Shown piece by piece: positions 1 to 5,352 of a stretch of 6,677 nucleotides of DNA. The DNA lies in assembly GCA_947378615.1 (NCBI GenBank), contig CANCKV010000183.1, positions 1 through 6,677 of the forward strand, written 5' to 3'. The position numbers and the translations under genes are program-made. Position 1 is the first letter of the stretch; each line of letters opens with the position of its first letter. The notes beneath the pieces are model-generated. The model did not search any database and had not been told where the DNA came from. It saw only the letters and a list, made by a program, of their open reading frames with translations. Origin of the DNA: Chitinophagaceae bacterium. GTDB lineage: Bacteria; Bacteroidota; Bacteroidia; Chitinophagales; Chitinophagaceae.

Positions 1-180
1 TTTTTCCTTTTCCTCATTTTGAAATATCAATTCCTTGTTAGCAATCAGTAGTTTGTTTGCTAATCTTAATTTTTCATCGTTTTGATTTATCAGTTCCTTG
101 TCAGCAATTGCAAGCTCACTTGCCCGCTTTTCCATTTCCTCGTTTTGAATGGCTAATTTTTGATTGGCAATAGAAAGTTC
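1..180 (-). repeat. In-gene 63-bp (21-residue) tandem repeat, three copies visible
   Basis: Three consecutive units lie at 180-118, 117-55 and 54-1 (the last truncated by the edge). The period is exactly 63 bases, which keeps the reading frame and equals three coiled-coil heptads. The copies have diverged in DNA but keep the IAN/IAD and QN anchor positions. More copies may follow beyond the left edge. Confidence 0.8.
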
Positions 181-183
181 CAT
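1..183 (-). CDS. N-terminal fragment of a probable coiled-coil sensor/signalling protein (left edge cuts it)
   Basis: The reading frame starts at ATG 183-181 and stays open for 61 codons to the window edge. An in-frame TAA at 195-193 leaves no other start nearby. The visible protein is nearly all a 21-residue repeat with IAN/IAD at residues 5-7, 26-28 and 47-49, and QN at 13-14, 34-35 and 55-56. It is rich in Glu, Lys, Leu, Ile and Ala, as expected of a three-heptad coiled-coil unit. From memory, repeats of the type ELxIANKELxxQNEEKEKRA are common just before PAS, histidine-kinase or GGDEF domains in Bacteroidota and other bacteria, so a cytoplasmic sensor kinase or related signalling protein is likely. 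No catalytic domain is visible, so the specific function is inference. No signal peptide or membrane segment is seen at this N-terminus. The gene is divergent from pheS. Confidence 0.75.
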   Translation of the reverse strand, partial: MELSIANQKLAIQNEEMEKRASELAIADKELINQNDEKLRLANKLLIANKELIFQNEEKEK

Positions 184-271
184 AAATGTTATTTATGTGT
201 TATCAGAATCTTTAATAAATAAATTGATTTGAATCTTAATGCTTTTTGTGAAATTTAAGGGCATTTCTGTT

Positions 272-299
272 CAAATTATACTTAAAACAAAGTTCACAA
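272..299 (-). promoter_or_regulatory. Weak candidate promoter for the leftmost minus-strand gene
   Basis: On the minus strand a TTG (299-297) is followed after 16 bases by TATAATTTG (280-272). This resembles the Bacteroidota pattern (TTG, about 17-23 bases, TAnnTTTG), but the -7 box carries one extra base and the spacer is short. It would give a leader of about 80-90 bases before ATG 183. The sequence is AT-rich, so a chance match is quite possible. Confidence 0.25.
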
Positions 300-796
300 C
301 TGTTATGGAGGCGTATGTGCTGACGAAGAAATATAAGAAAGGTTGATGATGTACCTATCCGGGAATAGAAATGAAAATTTGCTGAAGTAAGTTTGACAAA
401 TAGTAGTAGAAAATAAGGGTAATCGTTTGAAGGAATAAAAAGGGGATAACGAATTAAAATAATAGATGAAATTAGTATTATGCATATTCCTTTTTTGAAA
501 TTTGATTATTAAACCAACTAAAAGAAAAGGCTAAACGGTCACCTCTTATGGAAACAATGCAATACTAACGTATGCATATTTGGAAAGACAATAAAGTTTT
601 GCACATTAAACAAATTGTATCCGTTTAATTAGATTTTCAACCAAGAACAGATGTAAAACAAACTATGTAGTAATAAATTGTTTTAAAAGTGGGGCAATTT
701 CTTCTAATAATTGTTTCTGTATTAAATTCAACGGGATCTATTGTTATAAGCTATATGGCGTAACGTCTATTTTTTCCACCCTTTCAATAAGATTGA

Positions 797-825
797 TTGG
801 TTGATTGTTCAATCTGTTATCTTCG
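797..825 (+). promoter_or_regulatory. Candidate Bacteroidota-type promoter of pheS, abutting the start codon
   Basis: TTG at 797-799, an 18-base spacer and TATCTTCG at 818-825 match the Bacteroidota housekeeping promoter (TTG, about 17-23 bases, TAnnTTTG) with one mismatch in the -7 box. The box ends four bases before ATG 830. In this phylum transcription usually starts a few bases after the -7 box, so the mRNA would have almost no leader. There is also no ribosome-binding sequence upstream of the ATG. Confidence 0.5.
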
Positions 826-829
826 CACA

Positions 830-1861
830 ATGGAACAGCTATTGCAACAAATAGAGAAGTATAAGCAGGAAATTGCAGAAGTAAAGGCAGAAACAATAGA
901 AGCCGTTGAAGCTTTCAGAATACAATACCTTGGAACAAAGGGTTTATTAAAGACGGTGATGGGCGAAATGAAAAATGTGCCTAATGAACATAAACGCACT
1001 TTTGGACAGGTATTAAATGAGTTTAAGGAATTTGTTGAATCTAAATTTAGTGAATTACAACAATCAAATACTGGTACAGATTCATCGGCAGAGAAAACAA
1101 TAGATTGGAGTCTTCCGGGTAGTTTTGTTCCTGTGGGCACACGACATCCGTTGACAATTGTTCGCAATCAGATTGTTTCCATTTTCAAAACATTGGGTTT
1201 CGCAATTGCAGAAGGACCTGAAATAGAAGATGATTGGCACAACTTCGGTGCTATGAATCTGCCCGAAGACCACCCTGCTAGAGACATGCAGGATACCTTT
1301 TATATCAATCAAAATCCTGCATGGCTACTTCGAACACATACTAGCAGTGTTCAGGCAAGGGTTTTGGAATCTCAAAAGCCACCTATTCGGGTCATCTGTC
1401 CGGGCAGGGTGTATAGAAACGAAACAATTAGTGCACGTGCACACTGTTTTTTCCATCAAATTGAAGGGCTATATATTGATGAAAATGTAAGTTTTGCCGA
1501 CCTAAAACAGACTCTTTACTTCTTTGTACAAGAGATGTTTGGTAAGGATGTAAAAGTTCGTTTCCGCCCTTCTTATTTCCCTTTTACTGAACCTAGTGCC
1601 GAAATGGACATCAGTTGTCTGATTTGCGGTGGAGACGGATGTAATGTATGTAAACACACAGGTTGGGTCGAGATTTTAGGCAGTGGAATGGTGCATCCAA
1701 AAGTATTGGAGAATTTCGGTATTGATAGCACAAAATATACAGGCTTCGCCTTTGGCATGGGCGTAGAAAGAATCTGCCAATTAAAATATAGGGTGAATGA
1801 CCTTAGACTATATAGTCAAAATGATGTGCGTTTCTTAAAACAATTTACAGGAGCATTATAA
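830..1861 (+). CDS. pheS: Phenylalanine--tRNA ligase alpha subunit
   Basis: PheS, with PheT, charges tRNA-Phe with phenylalanine using ATP in the cytoplasm. The 343-residue protein starts with an N-terminal coiled-coil arm (about residues 1-80) that is known to contact tRNA. The class II catalytic core follows, with motif 2 around 191-213 (GRVYRNETISARAH), the Phe-pocket segment FTEPSAE (252-258) and motif 3 around 305-315 (GFAFGMGVERI). Ala307 aligns with the pocket Ala294 of E. coli PheS. A CxxC-x4-CxxC cluster (Cys263, 266, 271, 274) precedes the conserved WVEILG segment. ATG 830 is chosen over the in-frame TTG 797 because the family normally begins at this helix and the 11 extra codons overlap the candidate promoter. 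pheT is not in the window; the downstream neighbour is convergent. Length is typical and all core motifs are intact. Confidence 0.97.
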   Translation: MEQLLQQIEKYKQEIAEVKAETIEAVEAFRIQYLGTKGLLKTVMGEMKNVPNEHKRTFGQVLNEFKEFVESKFSELQQSNTGTDSSAEKTIDWSLPGSFVPVGTRHPLTIVRNQIVSIFKTLGFAIAEGPEIEDDWHNFGAMNLPEDHPARDMQDTFYINQNPAWLLRTHTSSVQARVLESQKPPIRVICPGRVYRNETISARAHCFFHQIEGLYIDENVSFADLKQTLYFFVQEMFGKDVKVRFRPSYFPFTEPSAEMDISCLICGGDGCNVCKHTGWVEILGSGMVHPKVLENFGIDSTKYTGFAFGMGVERICQLKYRVNDLRLYSQNDVRFLKQFTGAL

Positions 1862-1884
1862 TTTAAAATTCTAAATTTTAAATT
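1860..1884 (+). terminator. Possible AT-only hairpin at the pheS 3' end
   Basis: A 10-bp perfect inverted repeat (AATTTAAAAT at 1860-1869, ATTTTAAATT at 1875-1884) encloses a 5-base loop. It consists only of A-T pairs, overlaps the stop codon and has no following T-run, so it is not a canonical intrinsic terminator. It may simply follow from the 7-bp repeat here. It is the best hairpin I found in the convergent spacer. Confidence 0.25.
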
Positions 1885-1908
1885 CTGAATTGATAACTGA
1901 TTACTGAA
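1860..1908 (+). repeat. Degenerate 7-bp tandem repeat array starting in the pheS stop codon
   Basis: Seven consecutive 7-base units can be read: AATTTAA, AATTCTA, AATTTTA, AATTCTG, AATTGAT, AACTGAT and TACTGAA. The first begins on the AA of the pheS TAA stop codon. Units drift gradually from AATTTTA-like to AACTGAT-like. The period is a direct reading; its origin and role are unknown. Confidence 0.6.
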
Positions 1909-2050
1909 TGCATCTTTTTATTGATGATGGATTTTGTGGATTAGTTATTTTATGAAGGAAAAAATATTTTTTGACTTTTATATTTTTGAGCGAATTAATT
2001 CAAAGTGACGAATCATATTATAAAATGATGATTGTAAAAAAAATAGATTG
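1862..2050. other. Convergent intergenic spacer between pheS and EEP2
   Basis: Both flanking genes end here, so termination in both directions is expected. Beyond the 7-bp array it holds the A/T palindrome AAAAAATATTTTTT (1959-1972) and a weak imperfect palindrome at 2013-2028. There is no GC-rich stem with a T-run on either strand and no open frame of note. Confidence 0.6.
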
Positions 2051-3187
2051 TCATTTCTTAATATCAATTAGAGAAAGGTCAGTTACTAACATATAATGGT
2101 CGCTTAGACCTTCGTCTTCTGTTTCAAATTGGTTTACGTTAAAATGATTATCTGGTAAAATATAATCAATTCTAAGTGTAGGTGCTAGACTTATAAATGT
2201 TCGACCTATTCCAAAGGATTTCTCCAAAAATGCGTCCTTCCTTTTACCTTTGATGGCAAAATAAGAATAACTACAAGGCACGTCATTAAAGTCACCTGTC
2301 ACAACACTAGGATATGGGCTTTTATTTAACCAATCCTTAAATAAATTTGCCTGAATTGCCCTTCTTTTAAAAGTAGGATTCATCTTCATAAAGACACTTT
2401 TTGAGGCAGGAATTGCCTCTTCGTCATAAGTCTCAACTTTATCTATATTTATATAATCATTTTTCTTGAACTTGAATGATTGTAAATGAGTTGTATAAAT
2501 ACGGATTGTATCGTTGCCAATTAAAATATCTGCATACAAGGCGCTTTCTCCCTTGGGATAACATAATTTCCCTGAATCAAGAATAGGATATTTCGAAAAA
2601 ATAACACTTCCTGTAGCGTATCCATTATCCGACTTATTGTCCTTAGAAAAATAAAAATACGGATGTGTAGTAGTAAACAAATCAATATTATTATCCTTTT
2701 TATTCTGATGTCCTTTGACAAGAAACGAATGATTGAATTCCTGAAGACAAATTATGTCAGGATTCAGTTTTAAAATACTCTCTGCTAATTCTGTTCTTAC
2801 TAACTTTTTTGTAGTCTTATTAGTACTTAGTCCGTTGAATCCCTGAACATTCCAATCTACTATCCTGATACTTGCGGAATCCTTATTGTCAAGAAATTCA
2901 TTTTTCCAATGATATGCAAAGACAACATTGATTTGCTGATATCCAATAATAAGCGTCAATAACGGGATAATTGCAAAGGAAGGCTTAATAAAACACCAAA
3001 ATATTACTAGAAAAAAGAGTATAATAATTAAATAAGGAATTGAAATGCCAATAAATCCAACCCACCAAAAATATTCTATACTTAATAATGGAGTCAAACA
3101 ACCAACAAGAAAACATACAGATAAAACAACTGTTAATAGTTGCCATATAAATTTAATCAAGTTATGTGTTAAACTCTTATTAGTCAC
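2051..3187 (-). CDS. Membrane-anchored endonuclease/exonuclease/phosphatase (EEP) family protein, canonical copy (EEP2)
   Basis: This 378-residue protein has three predicted membrane segments (about 11-33, 43-66 and 70-91) and a C-terminal EEP hydrolase domain (about 105-373). The metal and catalytic positions of the family are all present: WNV with Asn113, CLQEF with Glu150, THLQS with His234, GDFNDVP with Asp299/Asn301, RIDYIL with Asp341 and SDHY with Asp363/His364. EEP enzymes hydrolyse phosphodiester or phosphomonoester bonds in nucleic acids, phospholipids or inositol phosphates; the substrate here cannot be told. Lys residues before segment 1 and in the loop between segments 2 and 3 suggest a cytoplasmic N-terminus and a periplasmic catalytic domain (inference). 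GTG 3187 is the start, because no in-frame ATG occurs before the domain; an out-of-frame ATG GCG TGA (3192-3184) overlaps it. It lies 22 bases after EEP1 and is the last gene of the run. Confidence 0.88.
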   Translation of the reverse strand: MTNKSLTHNLIKFIWQLLTVVLSVCFLVGCLTPLLSIEYFWWVGFIGISIPYLIIILFFLVIFWCFIKPSFAIIPLLTLIIGYQQINVVFAYHWKNEFLDNKDSASIRIVDWNVQGFNGLSTNKTTKKLVRTELAESILKLNPDIICLQEFNHSFLVKGHQNKKDNNIDLFTTTHPYFYFSKDNKSDNGYATGSVIFSKYPILDSGKLCYPKGESALYADILIGNDTIRIYTTHLQSFKFKKNDYINIDKVETYDEEAIPASKSVFMKMNPTFKRRAIQANLFKDWLNKSPYPSVVTGDFNDVPCSYSYFAIKGKRKDAFLEKSFGIGRTFISLAPTLRIDYILPDNHFNVNQFETEDEGLSDHYMLVTDLSLIDIKK

Positions 3188-3209
3188 GCCATAAAAGTAT
3201 CGAAAAATA

Positions 3210-4352
3210 TCAATGTATTACCAAATCAGTTACTAACGGATAATGATCTGAAGCATTTTGGATTTTTGGACAATAAAATTGTTTTGAATCGATTAGCTTA
3301 TTCATCAATGTTACGTCAATTCTTAAAGATTGTGAAATTGCAGAATATGACTGTCCCCATCCAAAACCATTCTGTAAAAATGCATCTTTCATCCCGTCAC
3401 TGATATAATTATATACATAAGAAGATGGAACAGAATTTAGGTCAGCACAAAAAAGGTAAGGTAAAGAACATTTATTCAATTCATTTTTTATTATTTCCGC
3501 TTGATTAATATGTACTAAATCAAAATATCTAAGCTTTTGCTGCCTATTCCCATTGAAAATGATTGTTGTATCATCTAATACAAAATGGTAGTTATCCCCT
3601 TTAATTCTCCCATATTGATGTAAAAACATAGATCGTAAGTGGGTATTGTAAACACGAACATGCTTGCCATTAAAATTAATCGTGGCATACATAAGATGTT
3701 CTGGAAGATGTGTCCAACTGTAAGCAATTCTTCCTGAATCAATGATAGGGTATTTAGAAAATATGACGGCTCCATATTTGCATGGGAAATATTCTCCATT
3801 ACAAGGGTCATCAACTGAAAAATAATAATAAGGATACTTGAGAGTATCCATTATAAATTTCACATTGGAAAACATATATTTATTTTCTTCGAAATTTCTA
3901 AAGTCTTGCATACATATCACATCGGCATTTGCTTGTTGTATAAATGCAAGTATGTTTCTACGAGGGACTCCTAGAGTATCAAACCTTTTTTCACAGACTA
4001 CAAAGTCATCCACATTCCAAGACAAAAGTCGAAGATTTCCTTCTTCTTTTATCTCATGAAATTCTTTAGAATATTTCCATCCAATAGTCGTGAAAATATT
4101 TTTATAGCCCAATAAGATGAATAAAAAAATCAATCCACAATATCGATAATCATTACGAAATATAACGAAACTAATGACAAAAACGATAACTACAGCAATT
4201 AATAACCATGGGAACATCAATGCTAAATACGTAAATCCCCGCCAATAAATGGGATTGAAATAGGGGGTAAGACAGGATAATAAATAGATTGCAATCAAGA
4301 TTATCATTCCTGATATAAATACTATTCGAATTAGTGACAACAGTTTATTCAT
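3210..4352 (-). CDS. Membrane-anchored EEP family protein, drifted paralogue (EEP1)
   Basis: This 380-residue protein has the same build as its downstream neighbour: three membrane segments (about 8-28, 40-65 and 71-90) and an EEP domain (about 105-380). The two proteins align without offset at WNV (Asn113) and at the glutamine before the metal ligand (Gln149), so they are tandem paralogues. Seen here are His238 (NTHLRS), Asp304/Asn306 (ADLNSVP), Asp346 (RIDVTL) and Asp369/His370 (SDHYP). The usual metal-binding Glu is Asp150 (CMQDF), GDFND has become CADLNS, and the RIDYIL-type motif has lost its Tyr. Asp can still bind metal, so activity is possible but may be changed. ATG 4352 follows the rhomboid B stop by 10 bases, which indicates co-transcription. 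Positive residues before segment 1 and between segments 2 and 3 (RNDYR) again suggest a periplasmic catalytic domain. The substrate is unknown. Confidence 0.85.
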   Translation of the reverse strand: MNKLLSLIRIVFISGMIILIAIYLLSCLTPYFNPIYWRGFTYLALMFPWLLIAVVIVFVISFVIFRNDYRYCGLIFLFILLGYKNIFTTIGWKYSKEFHEIKEEGNLRLLSWNVDDFVVCEKRFDTLGVPRRNILAFIQQANADVICMQDFRNFEENKYMFSNVKFIMDTLKYPYYYFSVDDPCNGEYFPCKYGAVIFSKYPIIDSGRIAYSWTHLPEHLMYATINFNGKHVRVYNTHLRSMFLHQYGRIKGDNYHFVLDDTTIIFNGNRQQKLRYFDLVHINQAEIIKNELNKCSLPYLFCADLNSVPSSYVYNYISDGMKDAFLQNGFGWGQSYSAISQSLRIDVTLMNKLIDSKQFYCPKIQNASDHYPLVTDLVIH

Positions 4353-4362
4353 ATTTAGTCAT

Positions 4363-5286
4363 CTAAATTTCTTCTTTACTCACTTTTTTCAAAAATGTCT
4401 TTTCTTCATCTGTCAACATATTATATCCTTGCTGATTTATTTTATCTAAAATATCATCAAGGCGTTGTTGTGTAGCATTAGATGTTTTCACAAAAGGAGG
4501 TTGAGAACTTTTGTAGTATAGCTTATCCTTTTGGGAAACACTTGACTCTTTCTTTTCTGGATTAAATAGATTATCTACCCAATTCATAAATTTAATCATC
4601 CATTCTCCCCAATCATTACCTCGTCCCAATTGTTTGATATAAATAAAGCCAATTGCACCACCCGCAAGGTGTGCAACAGCTATTCCACTACTTCCACTAG
4701 CAATTGTAGCATAATCAATAGCTACAAAAACAACTGTTAATACCCAAAGAGGAATCCCTCCATTTATTAATGGGAAAATGCGATAGTCTGGTGCAAGTGT
4801 AGTAGTGGCTACAGCTACTGCCATAACGGACGAACCTGCTCCCATCATTGGCAAAGTATAATCGACCCGCATTGCTAAGACAGGAAAAATATTATTGGTT
4901 AATAAGAAAAAGGCGGCACCGAAGAAACCTCCGTATAAATAAATGGGTATTAACTTACTATTTCCAGTTAAATCTTGTAGAATGTACCCAAATCCCCAAA
5001 CCCATAACAAGGTGCTTATCAAATCCCAAACGCCTAAATGACTGAACATATAGGTGAAGATGACCCAAGGCCTTGATGCTAATTTTCCGACAGCAGCAGG
5101 TAAACTAAACCAATCTAAAATTTGATGCTGAAATAAGTCGAGAGGTATTTCTGAGAAAAAATAAACAATTTTCAAAAAATTAAGGAGGATAAATACAGTT
5201 GAATTGATGATGATAAGCCAAGTAAGAGCGTTGTTTTCTTGACCTAATAAAGGAATGCGTTTATTGCTGTAATCTCTGATACCCAC
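4363..5286 (-). CDS. Rhomboid-family membrane protein, predicted protease-dead (rhomboid B)
   Basis: With start GTG 5286 this is a 307-residue protein with six predicted membrane segments (about 21-44, 86-103, 112-130, 147-163, 176-193 and 202-219) and a soluble tail. The tail's end (DDILDKI, LTDEEKTFL) resembles a short domain I recall from Bacteroidota rhomboids. Aligned with the upstream rhomboid A, His72/Asn76 correspond to Asp88/Thr92, and the catalytic Ser of GASG corresponds to Gly151 in GAGSS. Only His206 (VAHLAGG) of the catalytic set remains. Ser152 and Ser153 follow directly, so a shifted nucleophile is conceivable but less likely. The frame is open back to TTG 5346, which would add 20 residues. 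GTG is preferred because it gives a short polar N-terminus (RDYSNKRIP) before segment 1. An ATG at 5350, two bases after the upstream stop, is out of frame and ends at TAG after 11 codons. Family certain; loss of activity inferred. Confidence 0.85.
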   Translation of the reverse strand: MGIRDYSNKRIPLLGQENNALTWLIIINSTVFILLNFLKIVYFFSEIPLDLFQHQILDWFSLPAAVGKLASRPWVIFTYMFSHLGVWDLISTLLWVWGFGYILQDLTGNSKLIPIYLYGGFFGAAFFLLTNNIFPVLAMRVDYTLPMMGAGSSVMAVAVATTTLAPDYRIFPLINGGIPLWVLTVVFVAIDYATIASGSSGIAVAHLAGGAIGFIYIKQLGRGNDWGEWMIKFMNWVDNLFNPEKKESSVSQKDKLYYKSSQPPFVKTSNATQQRLDDILDKINQQGYNMLTDEEKTFLKKVSKEEI

Positions 5287-5352
5287 GGGGTGTAATTTTT
5301 TGTAAATATAAAAACTAAATGTTACTATGTTGCAAATTGAAAACAACCATTG

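Larger units (their letters stand above)
184..829. other. Divergent intergenic region with no recognisable gene
   Basis: About 650 bases separate the start of the leftmost minus-strand gene from pheS. I see no tRNA, rRNA or convincing small protein gene. The longest open frame (485-303, minus, 60 codons) encodes a Ser/Phe/Tyr-rich peptide unlike any family I know. The region holds a candidate pheS promoter at its right end and a weak candidate promoter for the leftmost gene near its left end. The palindrome TATGCATA occurs at 479-486 and 571-578. A minus-strand frame near the right end (663-737) has a protein-like tail, but two stops cut it off from the open frame upstream. A small RNA or a long-decayed gene cannot be excluded. 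Confidence 0.6.

Noticed and set aside
303..485. 60-codon open frame on the minus strand in the divergent spacer
   Set aside because: It is a Ser/Phe/Tyr-rich low-complexity translation with no family resemblance and no promoter or ribosome-binding signal, as expected by chance in AT-rich DNA.
479..580. TATGCATATT repeated at 479-488 and 571-580, containing a palindrome
   Set aside because: A 10-base AT-rich word twice in 650 bases is close to chance, and no partner structure is seen. Only worth revisiting if a regulator binding TATGCATA is known in the organism.
797..829. In-frame TTG start adding 11 residues to PheS
   Set aside because: The extra residues are not typical of PheS N-termini and overlap the candidate promoter; ATG 830 fits the family start.
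663..839. Minus-strand frame with protein-like segments (NLIERVEKI, then QKQLLEEIAPLLKQF before a TAG at 665-663) that could be a decayed gene
   Set aside because: Two in-frame stops (TAA CAA TAG, 746-738) split it, the pieces are short, and it runs through the pheS promoter and start. No family is recognisable.
817..1758. Open frames antisense to pheS (1167-817, 1312-1082, 1758-1573)
   Set aside because: They are shadows of the pheS coding sequence with Cys/Ser-rich, unrecognisable translations.
1959..2028. AT palindromes AAAAAATATTTTTT (1959-1972) and 2013-2028 as terminators
   Set aside because: They have no GC pairs of note and no proper stem-loop plus T-run, so they are not separable from base composition.
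2521..5045. Open frames overlapping the EEP and rhomboid genes (2721-2521, 3814-3575, 3838-4059, 4848-5045)
   Set aside because: All lie inside genes with complete conserved motifs in another frame and show no family features of their own.
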